Below the pieces are notes generated by a model that saw only the letters and a program-made list of their open reading frames with translations, was not told the origin of the DNA and searched no databases. Source: Lineus longissimus (Eukaryota > Nemertea > Pilidiophora > Heteronemertea > Lineidae). Taken from it: a stretch of 64,000 nucleotides of DNA. The stretch is from contig NC_088314.1 in the NCBI RefSeq assembly GCF_910592395.1, forward strand, positions 19,364,070 to 19,428,069. Reading direction: 5' to 3'. Of the stretch, positions 23,403-34,700 are shown piece by piece. Every line of letters begins with the position of its first letter. Within the stretch, counting starts at the first letter, position 1. Made by a program: the position numbers and the translations under genes.

Positions 23403-23661
23403 CATGGTGGTGTTCACGTCGTATCTTGTGATAAACCGGTTGGGCAGCATTGGGTGTGCAAGACAGGACAACGTGTCTGGCGTCTGCAAGAAATGAAAAT
23501 GAAAAGATAAGATAAGATTGTACATTGTATCAGAGAGTAGACGCAAAATTTGTGGAGAAAAATTTGTGGAGAAATCAGGCTGAACTCACCAATGTTGAAC
23601 CAGTGCTTCGACTTGGCGTCGACACAACTGAACGCTTGTGTTCCCAAAACCGGTCTGTCAT
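23403..23661 (-). CDS. Two-exon start of an unrecognised gene
   Basis: Exon 1 (23590-23661) opens with ATG and gives MTDRFWEHKRSVV, continuing for 24 codons to the donor gtgagt. Exon 2 (23403-23483) follows the acceptor cattttcatttcttgcag and gives 27 codons, including LSCLAHPMLPNRFITRYDV, up to a second donor gtgagt. Both exons are whole numbers of codons and both joins have phase 0. That is unlikely by chance twice, so I think this is a real gene start. The later exons, expected at lower coordinates, were not found. I do not recognise the protein. A short basic N-terminus would fit a small cytoskeletal or ciliary protein, but that is only a guess. Confidence 0.4.
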
Positions 23662-23664
23662 ACC

Positions 23665-24625
23665 AGGAGCACAGCCAAATTCAACGCCCCGATTGAGTAC
23701 GTTACGTCAGAGAGGTTACCAAACCACTCATCTATTCAAATTGTGATTTTCAATCAAATTCATTGATCCATACACGAAAATGCTCACGACATAAAGCTGA
23801 TTAGTCAAATACTGAGGTCACGGTCGGATAAACAGGAGTCGGACAACAAGTGACATAACTTCGCGGAAACTTGGCTTTTGTGGTATTTTTAAACGAGTCT
23901 GCGTGACGTAACATGATTGTTGAAATTTATAGCTAGTAGTATTCACACATGGCAAATATTTTTAAATTCAAGTTCAAGTTTGAGCACCGAGCGATTGAAA
24001 GTGGTCCGTTTTCGCGTACGTTGGGTGCGCTCAGATGAATTGATAGCTTATGCTCAGTGCTCCGCCTGTCTAGTTGAGAGTTATGGCTGGTCAAATCTCT
24101 ATGCTGTGGCCACACCCAAAACTTTTTGGGGGAAAATTCCCCAAAAATACAAAACTTCATAATTTTCTGATATTCTATTCCTCTTATTTCAGCTCACGAC
24201 CGCGAAGCATAAAAAACCCGTCTTCCTGGTCGTGATTCGTCTGTATTAGCACAAATAGCAGACGACGACCACACCAATCTTGTGCTCACAGTGAGTGACT
24301 GACGGATTCCCGGGCTGACTGTTTGAGGGGAAACTTGGAGAAGGATAGCGCCACCAATCGATGCCTGCGCTATCTATCGATGCCCGCGCTAATTACCGAT
24401 CCGTAGAAAGCGCTACAGTTTGTCGCATTCCATATGAGCCGCGCGTTGGCCGATCCTGCATTCATGACGCACCGCACCCACAGTTACGACGTCGCAGAGA
24501 ACGGGGAGGGGGTTTGGGGGACCCATCCCCCAATGTACTGGCTAAATATGTCGGAAGGACGGGGTTTGGGGGGGGGGGGCTCCCCCATGTCAAACAGTTG
24601 TGTGAGTTCACTAGAGCTTGCTCTT
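23665..24625. other. No gene recognised
   Basis: Only short, mutually overlapping open frames on the two strands are present. A poly-G run lies near 24571. A short inverted repeat (tttttgggg / ccccaaaaa) is at about 24123-24147. Confidence 0.45.
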
Positions 24626-24629
24626 TACA

Positions 24630-24800
24630 TATTATACATTCTTCCTGTATAATTCTTACAGTGGCCATTCTCCCATTGAGGGTCAACCATTGAACTTTTG
24701 AGATATGTTGAATTTTGCACAAATCGGCGAAAAACGCACCAACTGGCACTGGACGGCATTCAACACGGGGCCGACGCACATCCCAAGTTCATTGTACACA
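24630..24800. repeat. Third copy of the 16-17 kb dispersed repeat
   Basis: The stretch attcttcctgtataattc followed by gaacttttgagatatgttga and acggcattcaacacggggcc matches sequences at about 16785-16920 and 16238-16320. The family therefore has at least three copies, split over 8 kb. Confidence 0.7.
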
Positions 24801-25726
24801 TACGTCGGCAACAACAGTAAAATACGTAGTTTCTTGTTAGCCGCTTATTAGGTAGCGCTTTAGGTTTTAGAAAATAAAAAAAACATGTATTTGCCAAAGC
24901 AACTGCTAAATTAATACTAGCATACTGTAAAGACCCAGAAATCAATGATTTGTTAGGAACTACGGCTAGGGCTTGACCCTGCATGAATACAAAAAGACTC
25001 CCCAATGAGACCTATAAAAATCTAAGCTTTCCGCAAGACGAAAGTGACTCGATGAAGTTGAGCCAAATTGCCAATTTACCGGAAAAGATCCTCGTTTGTG
25101 ATGTTCAAAAAGCTCCTAAATCGCGGGGCTCAGGTAAGTAGTTACACTTTTATCCCTTTTTTGTCGTTGTATCAGACGCAGTGCATCGTTGTAGAGTGCT
25201 AATTGTGTATTGTCAGTTGTAATAAAGCTGTATTTTGGAGTTCTAATTCTATTTTGGTTTGTTTTCAACTCTTTAGTTTTTGCCACGCCCCCTTGCGGTG
25301 TGGTGAGGTGGTGACATACATCCCTCTTTTGTCTAGCTCAGAGATTGAGATGGCCTATTGAGTTGGCAGTCCATGGGCATTTCAGTGTTCCTGCAATACC
25401 AGTTGACGCCAACAACCGACAAAAACATGGTGGACATCAATTTTGGCATCCATTTATCTTGGCGATGTCGATGACGACATCAATGTCTTGTATAGATTCC
25501 CTGATTCAGTATGATGTTGTCGTTGATGGTGTCAAAAGGGTTAATGTCACCTATAGACGAATTGGAAGAAGTTTGTTTTGGCGCTGACCAGTCATGTGTC
25601 ACAAGTTTCACCTTGAAAAAAGGATTGCCGTGTCTCTAGGCATTGTCCAAACTCGGGTTAGGCCTTCTGACATTTTCTGAGTGTGTGCATTTGATTTGTT
25701 TTGCCGTTCTTTGAATTTGTCTGTTG
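24801..25726. other. Upstream region of EEA1
   Basis: An ATG at 25052 opens 28 codons up to the donor gtaagt at 25136. Its phase (1) does not match the next EEA1 coding exon (phase 0), so it is not included in the coding model. It could belong to an untranslated first exon. No other feature is seen. Confidence 0.35.
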
Positions 25727-28700
25727 ATGCTCTCAGTTGGGATTGATGGCCACTGCTGTTGCCATCTGATTGAGATGGTACCGGTAAGCATACAAATATC
25801 TCCTAGTCTGTTTATGTCAAATCCAGCAATAACTTTTTCCTCAATCCGAATGAACAAAGTTTCAAATGCTGATATAATTATAAAGAATCTTTCCATTTCA
25901 GCCCACTTCACCCCAGACGCCTCCTGCCAGACCACCGGGGCAGACTCCCAGTCAGGAGGAACAACAGGTTAGTCAGAGTCTTGTCAAGTGTTCTGTGTGG
26001 TGAAGAGCTGCTTTGAAAAACTGTAAGCTTGTGGAGTATAGGGACTTCACTTTACCTCGAGTCGAAACATGTCCTTAGAAGTGTTGGTGTGGACCTGGTT
26101 CACCTTCTTTTCTCAAACTCTTTTTCATTCACTTATTTGTGGAAAGTAAAGCAATACTGTTACTCTCAAACTCTAATTGATTCTGAAAATTGCAGCTATT
26201 ATCGTCTAGTTCCAAGTTATTTGGTAGGAATCCCACCAGTTGGAGGAAGCTTTTGAAGGCCACAACTAACCAACAGCCATAAAAAGACTGCATGGTTGAA
26301 TACAATGTGTTCCTCTGTTCGTTGTGGTTATATTTAGGTTTGTTTTGGCTTTGAAACAACTCCTTTGATTGGTGCGATGATGTCTATGATGGTGAAGCTA
26401 GATGGGAAGCAATTCAAGGCCTGTGAAAGTCGGATAAGAATGATTTTTCACCTTTCAATGGAATAATGATGGAAAAATGGATGTACACAATGTAACTTTC
26501 ACTATTGCAGGGGTTCATATGTCCGATGTGTCATATGTCCCTCGAGTCTGCAGACGCCCTTCAGGCTCACTTCAAAAATCATGACTCGGACACTGACCAA
26601 CTGGAGAAGGTGACTTACCAACCGTTTCTAAAATTCACTTGGCACGATTGCATTGGTTGCTTGCTTGTTAATTGTCCTATTCTGCTCCACAAATGAGACA
26701 TTTCTGTTGCAGAGCCATGCGATAATTATTGCGTGCGACAAAAGTCTATCATTTGTGGTGGTCATTGCAAGTGCCGGCAACAAGAATCGGTTATTGCTGT
26801 GACCTCTGTAAATAGCAGACTCCGCGATAACCGGTCTTTCCTGTAGACAAGAGATCTTTTTGTTGCTCATCACCGCAATAAAATACTCTTTTGTTGGTGC
26901 CTGCAGGGAGCATCGAAAGTTGAAATTTCCTTCTTCTGCTCATTGCCAGATACCAATGGTTTGAAAAGTGACCATGTGGTTCGGCCGTGCATGATTCTAC
27001 TAATAGTCCCAGAGAGTTTTCTCACCAGAGTATGATCTGTATGTGTGTTGGTGTAAAGTTAATGTTTGAATCTTTGTAAAATTCACCCTTGATGTGTAAA
27101 ATGTCCTTTCGCTTTGGTTTGGGTGAATTCACCTTTGAAAGTGTGTACATAACGTCTTTCCTCCATGTTTTTCTTGTTATGTTGTGTTGTTTATCTTCTC
27201 CTGTTGAAGGATTTATAAGCTGGTCCTAGTTTCTCCATTTGAATCATTGCCTCGATTGACAGATATTTTTGACAAGCTTTCCAGACTTTGTACCCGCTTA
27301 CGCATGCTCACACCAGATTTTGATACGGTAGTCGAAAGGGTACTCATCCTTTCGCATGCATCACCTGGATACAAACCTGGTGATTTTGTTCCAACGTCTG
27401 GCAATAGTGGCGCTGTTTTAAAGGCCTCATAGGAGTATTCTACCCTCATTCGAATGAACTGGTGGTGTGTATCATAGACTTGCTTTTTACCTGCATGTAT
27501 ATTTCAAACGATGCAATCAACAACAGTGTACATTCTCACCTCTTAAGAAAGAACCATTCAATGTGCTCTCAGATTCACTACGTTTGAATTTTTGGTGCAA
27601 TGTTGCACACCTCACCTATCAAACTATTTGGCTAGAGTTAAATTTTTGCTAAAGTTGTATTTTAGAGTTTACCTGCTCATGGAAATTTTGTAATTGTTAT
27701 TATTTTCGTTTTAGGGTTTCATCTGTCCTATGTGCATGTCATCGTTGTCTTCTGCTGAAGCGTTACAGAATCATTACGAGAGAAATCACGACCCGTCGAT
27801 CACGTCAGCCAATCGGGACGGAGATGTGTTGGCCCTACGCCAAGAGCTGGACGATCTTCGAACATCACTGAAGGTACGTGTTGCGAGTGGTTTGTGAAAA
27901 GGCCATACTAAAGTGTGACAAACAGATGAGAAAAAGACTTCAAGAAGTAGTGTAGCAGAGTCAGAGTCAGACTTGGTGCACAAAATGACTCAACAGAATC
28001 GAGAAAAAGTTGCTGTGGTTCCCTCTGTTATAATTTGTGGATTTCATGAATATGATAAATAAAAAAATCGATCCATCGCTCAAATTGCATCTCTTATCAT
28101 ACACTATTGTGTCTCTTCTGACTGGTCTATGGTCTGGAGAGCACAGCACCAAAAGCATTTTGGCAGAAATCGACCCGAAAATTGTCATCACAGAAAACAG
28201 GATGGCGTCCACCTTTTAAAACTGACTGTGTAGCATCGGTGTTGAACTTTTGCCTTGTTTTTCCTCTGTCTGCTTTCATAGGACGCTAATATGGCTTTGG
28301 AGGTAATTAAAAATTTAACGCTAAAATGTTCAGATCGCATGCAGTCCTTCCTTCTTTCAGTTGCTTTGCTCCTATGCCTCTGGACTAAGGTTGTGGGCTT
28401 TGTTCGCCAAAATACCTGATTGAACCTGGCCGATTCGTTCAAAATTTCTGAAAGAAAGATATTCTATTCGTGTGACACTTGTTTGGCAGACAAAAATTGG
28501 AGCCATTCATTAAGTATGTCTTCCCAACGTATAACTCCAGTTCACCGATCCTTATTCTTGTAAAAACTCACTCCTTGATCCTTGATAATTCAATCCCAAG
28601 ACCAAAATATGGGCCACTGATTACACTCAGTGTATGCTGGTGGCATGTGCTCTCATTTTTCGTTGCATTTGAAATTTGAAGGTGCATATCAAACTTCAGT

Positions 28701-31700
28701 ATTTGAAAATTGTATCTCAATAATGATTGGTTAGTCTTGAAGATTATGATACTTTGTTTTTCTGGCAGTTTTAAAAGTTTGAAGAAATTGCATCGTCGGC
28801 GTCTTGTGCTTTGACTGCTGAAATAGTGGTTGTATCTAAAAGGTTCGGACTAATCTCACAAATTATTCCCCCAGGCCAGCATGCTATTTTCATAATCATA
28901 GAAACGGATGTAAATATTTTCGTCTTTGCTTAATATCCGTGATCAAACTCTTCCAGGAAGAGAAGTGGTACTCCACCGAGTTGAAGAAGGAATTTGAGAA
29001 AATGAAAGACGAGAAGGGATCTGATGAAGCAGGGAAAGGTGACGCTGACCAGGAGATAGACCTGTTGAAGCAGCAGCTGAAGGCATCAGAGGAGAGCAGG
29101 TCGCTGCTCTCCTCAGAGATTATGCTCCTCAGAAAACAGGTAAGTACCAAACTCTGTTGGTGCATCCTTTATTGAGACGAGTGGCATTGGTTAGAGCGCT
29201 GGGCTCATAGTCAGGAGGTCTTGGGTTCAAATCTTGGAAGGATTACTGCTGTATTGTCTCATTATCTATGAGCAAGACAATTGATCTTACTTACATTGCT
29301 TCGTCCTTCGAATAAGACCAAAAGCCAAGATTCCGTGTACCTGATGTCTGTACTTGGGCAAGCTGATGACCCCGCCTGATGGTCCCTGCCTCTGGCTAAA
29401 GCCGAAGTTGTCGTCACTTGGTCAATAACCCGAATTTGTGCTGACATGGTAAAGGATAGCTTCTTTTTCCTTCAGTATGCGGAACTGATGGAGTCCAACT
29501 CGACCATGAAACAAGACAAGGACAGGCTCGAACAGAAAGCCGCCCAGTTGTCGTTAGATATTGTATCGTCGAAAGCCAAGGCGGATGAAGCGGAGGGTCA
29601 AAAGGCAGGAATTGAGGAACATGTCATGAGCTATCGGCAGGAGTTGGCGGACAAGTCTAAACAGATTAATGATTTGGAGACGCAGTTAGCTCAGAGGTAA
29701 TTAGAAGTGTACAAGATGCTAGTCATTCAAAACGATTTGGGATGAAATCTTATCATCCCACATGGCCCCTGAAGCATCATCGGGGGGGCCGAGTCTTGCT
29801 TGCTTTGGATTTCCATCAGAAATGAAAATGAAGTGATCGTTTGCACTCTCTGTGTACAGGATCTGCCTGGTACAGTCTGTATTGTTAATGCTTTGCTAAT
29901 AGGAGCCACTGTGGTGAAGTGGCTTGGACTTGGACTCCAAAGGCCCCTGGTCGAATCTCACAGTCGGCATGAGACTCCAGAGAGGTCTCTTTGTCCAGCT
30001 TGCCTTACTCCACCCAGGTGTGTAAATAGGTACTGGTCAGAAATACTAAAGTTGAGCAGCTCATCTGAGTTCTACTAAAAGATGTCAGGATAGACTTGGG
30101 ATTGAAGTGTGAGTCAGATGTGACTTCTAGACTATAGACCAAAAATTTGAACAAAACTTTTTGTCTGCAGGCCGTCAGTCGACGATGTCAACGTCCTGAA
30201 AGAAGAACTTGTTCAAGTTCAGACGTTGATGGACAAACTAGCACAAGAGAAAGAAGCAGAGGTCGCCCAACTCAAGGAACAGAATACGACTGTTGGCACC
30301 GAGCTACGCGAAGCCGAGAGACTTGTCGTGGAACTCCAGGCCAAGGTGGATCTTGCGCCCAAGCTTGACGATATGAAAAACCTGCAGGACTCACTCTCGG
30401 CGAGCTCTGAACAACTTGTACAACAACTCGAGCAGAAGCAGCAAAGTATATTGTCGCTGACTGAGGATCTGAATAAGGTAGGTTCGATTTAAGGTTATTC
30501 TCCTCTGTATTTGCTCTTGTTTGATCATATTGTGTGCCATTATGATGTGGTGTCGACAGGCCAGTATCTAATGACAGAGAGCATGATTCTTATTATCCGT
30601 TGTATAAAATTGGAAATGTATTTTCATCATTGTCAGTTGAAAGCGGTGGCTCATATCTGAGTGAAGGGTAAAACATACATGTATTCTTGAATTTTGATTT
30701 TCTAAAGGCAGTCTATAGGCAGGAGCCAGGCAGGCAAGATCAAGTTACACAAAATCGCCAATAGGGGTCTTCTTACAGTGTTCCTAAACTGTTCACGCCT
30801 GCACCAGGAATATATTTCTCGCTAAATAAAACACGACCCGGTTTCTCAACTGTGCATATTGGTCACACGGAGACTATAATTTGCCCCCCACCTCCAGCCT
30901 ATAGTCCTTCAACTCACCACGTTTCATTTTAGACCAAATTCAACTTGGATCAACTCACAGCAGAGTTGAGGTCCTCTCAGGAAGACGGCGAGAATCTGAA
31001 ATCGGAGCTGGAGTCAAAAGGTCTCGAGCTTAACGGAGTGAGCGCGGAGTTGGTGGATCAGACCTTGACGTGTAAGGAGCTACAGGAGGAGCTTAATAAG
31101 GTATTCATTGTTGTTAAGTTAAATTTATACTATTGATATTGATATTGATATTGGAAAAGGACAACAACTTTTGGGTTGTCAATCCAGTACGACAACTGAT
31201 CGCCACTTCATGCGTCGAAATAAACTTCAATTTCAGGTTCAGGGGCAGCTACAACAGAGAGAGACATCTTTGAGCAGCTTGGAGAAGAGTCTAGGAGAAT
31301 CTAAACAATCGGCTCAGTCGGAGCTTTACGAGAGAGAGCAGCAGTTCACAGCGTTAAAACTAGAGCTCGATACTGTAAGTAAATGCTGGACAAGCTCTTA
31401 AGAGGTTAGATTTGAATGTTATTACATTGCGGAAATCAATTGTGACCCGTCACAGCAAAAGCAGGCGCATATCACACAGAAGACAAGCCTGATTGACCCC
31501 AGGGGATAATGAAAGAAATTGAACTTGAGGAAAGATGGCAACGTCCCTCTGAAATGTCCAGGTGAGAAATTTCGGTGATTGTGTCAAAATATACGTCAGT
31601 TGATGATAACTTCACAGTCAGACGAAATTATTCAGGGAAAATCTCACGCTTATTTTCTCTATATGGCAGATGGGCAATACTCTTAAAACCAAAGAGGCAG

Positions 31701-34700
31701 CACTGTCTGAGAGCAGCAAGGGGGTTCAGGACTTACAGGAGAGTCTGAACAAAAAGTCAACCAAGAATGCTGAGCTGAAGGCACAGTTGAGAGAGGTCAG
31801 AGGTCAACTTGAGGACGAGGTCAGAAAGGTTCAGGCAAGGTGAGTATTTTGAAATCGTTGCTCTTATTTCTTTCGTCTTCTGACTCCTTATTCTGAGATT
31901 ATCTCACTGTAGTCAAGAATAGGTCAGAGACAGATTCTAATATATCATCGGCCTGTGTTAGTATCCTCTCATGATACGGTGATTTTTACACCCACCATCC
32001 ATCCGCTAGTCCAAAAAGCGCTAAAATAATCAAAAAATTAAAATCACGGTACTGTGAAGGAAGTCAGTAGTTAGCCACCAAAATGAGATTCACAAATCAA
32101 AACAGTCAATTCGTGAAAATAACAAAAAGTGAAATTTTCAGGCTGCAGTAGCCTGTCCATCTTTAGAAAACTTGACTCTTTAAATAATGCAAAACTTGAC
32201 TCTTTAAATAATGCAAAACTTGACTCTTTAAATAATGCAAAACTTGACTCTTTAAATAATGCAAAACTTGACTCTTTAAATAATGCAAAAATGTTTCCAA
32301 ATATTTCTCCAGGGATGGAAAAATCAAAGAGATGGAAGAACTGGTTAGCCAGACGAAGGATTCTGTGCAACACCTTGAGGAGGAGCGCGTCGACCTGATT
32401 GGAAAGATTGAAGCGGGTGCAGGGGTGGAGACAGCCATCAGTCAACTCAATCAAGAAAAGGTACTGTTAAATGATTTTTCAGCTGAAACAGGGAAAAACC
32501 TCCAAAACGCTGCAATAGCAAAAGGGCTATAGGATTGTGACATTGTCTGGTAATACTAGGGGGTCACGTAGTAAACTCAACACATGCTTGTTATTTCCTC
32601 TCCATACTGCCATCATTTTCTCCACAGGAAACACTTCAAAACAAGATAGTAAATTTACAGCAGACGTTGGTCACCAAAACGTCAGAATCGGAAAAAGACT
32701 TGAATAACATGCATCAGCAACTTCAGCAAATCAAAGCGGAGGTTCAAGGATCCCAGGATCAGTGTTCACAACTGGATGGCCTTGTGAAAGAGAAGGAGGA
32801 AAAGCTGGCGGAAACTTTGCAGAAATGTAGTGATTTGGAGGCGGAATTGAGAATAAAGGTAAGATGATACAAAGTGGCCATTGTTACGACTAGTCGTAAC
32901 TTAGAATTTATGCAATTTTAGAGATTAAACTGAAGATTAGGGAGTTAAGATAAGTGTAAGGGAAGGGTTAGGGTGAGGATTATTGCAGGGAGAAAGGGTC
33001 AACGTCAGGGTCAGCATTAGGTGACCACTGCAAACAAGTGTTTTTGGTCGCATGTGACCATAATCGCAGCGATTTAAAATCGCTCATTTGCGGGCACTTT
33101 AAAGGATCACTCCTCAGGTGAAGGCAACCTTATGTAACCTCTTCCTTTCTAGAGCGAACTCCTACTCGCCACCGAGGCAGCCAAAACCAGCCAAAGGGCC
33201 GACCTGGAGAACCATCTAAAGACGGCTCAACATACCATCGATGAGAAACACCACGAGATTACCAAACTGAAGCAACAACTGGACGAGGTATAACAAAATA
33301 TTTCATGGGGGGGGTCCCCTCCATTGCGCTGGGTCAAACTATCTGCTATTGTTGTAGGAGAGTTCGGGGGGTTCTCTCACGAGATAAAGTATGAAGGGGC
33401 TGCACTAAGGCTGTGACTTTCTGTTTTTGGAGAGGGAAATTATCAGAGTCTCAAACTTTGCTGGGGAATTGCCATGATGCATCATTCTGCTAAGAGATCT
33501 TGGTATCTAACTATACCACCTTGGCTTTAAACTGAACTTACTAAGCTACATGCTGCCCCATTATCAACATGGTAATTATCAATGTTGACAACATGTCTAC
33601 TAGTATTGTAAATTTTCAGTGAATTCTGAATATTTCCTTTTCATCCAGGTTTCCAATGACCATGCGTCAAAGAAGGAGGAATGTAAAAGTTTAGAAAATG
33701 AATTGAAAGAACAGAAAAAGAAATTAAACGTTCTTGAGCAGAAATCGACACACCTTGAAACGAACATTTCAGAAAAGGATAACGTTATTTCTAAACTCAA
33801 CCAGTCCAAGGCGGACTTGGAAAAACAATTGGAGGAGAAGGGAAAACAGTTAACCGAAAGTACGAGTCGGATGCAATCACTGGAAACGATGGCTAACGGT
33901 ATCACTGTCAAGCTGCAGGAGTCCAAGACACAGTATGATAAGTTGGAGAAGGATCTTCATCAAAGGGTAGGTGAAACGTTATCCCCTTGCCACAGCCCCT
34001 CCTCGCATTGATGACATTGTGTACGAGTCAGTTGGTAATCTTTCAAAATGGGGAATCTGCAACCACCTCTCCGAGTGTAGCCCACATCTCCGCGGGTAGC
34101 CCCACCTCTCCGAGTGTGGCTCACCTCACCGAGGGTAGTCTGCCTCCCCATGGGTAAGGGTAGCTCACTTCTCTGATTTGAGTGCATCCAGTGTCAGTTT
34201 GAGGCCAACTCAACTACTATAAGCAGCCACACTTAACCAGGGAGCACCAGACAACTGCCAAGCTGCCCCAGGAGGTGCCAGGCTGCCCCAGGAAGTGCCA
34301 AGCTGCCCCAGGAAGTGCCAAACTGCCCCAGAAGGTGCCAAACTGCCCCAGGAAGTGCCAAGCTGCCCCAGGAGGTGCCAAACTGCCCCAGGAGGTGCCA
34401 AACTGCCCCAGGAGGTGCCAAGCTGCCCCAGGAAGTGCCAAACTGCCCCAGAAGGTGCCAAACTGCCCCAGGAAGTGCCAAGCTGCCCCAGGAGGTGCCA
34501 AACTGCCCCAGGAAGTGCCAGGCTGCCCCAGGAGGTGCCAAACTGCCCCAGGAGGTGCCAAACTGCCCCAGGAGGTGCCAAGCTGCCCCAGGAAGTGCCA
34601 AGCTGCCCCAGGAGGTGCCAAACTGCCCCAGGAGGTGCCAAACTGCCCCAGGAGGTGCCAAACTGCCACAGGAGGTGCCAGGCTGCCAACCCCAGCAACT

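Noticed and set aside
25052-25135. ATG-bearing exon as the first EEA1 coding exon
   Set aside because: It ends in phase 1, while the next EEA1 exon must start in phase 0 to read GFICPMC downstream. It may be untranslated or unrelated.
27247-27432. Exon-like stretch (DIFDKLSRLCTRLRM) in an EEA1 intron
   Set aside because: In the phase required by the flanking EEA1 exons it contains a stop codon, and vertebrate EEA1 has nothing here.
29187-29247. tRNA gene in the EEA1 intron
   Set aside because: A and B boxes are present but acceptor and anticodon stems do not close; the SINE body that follows explains it.
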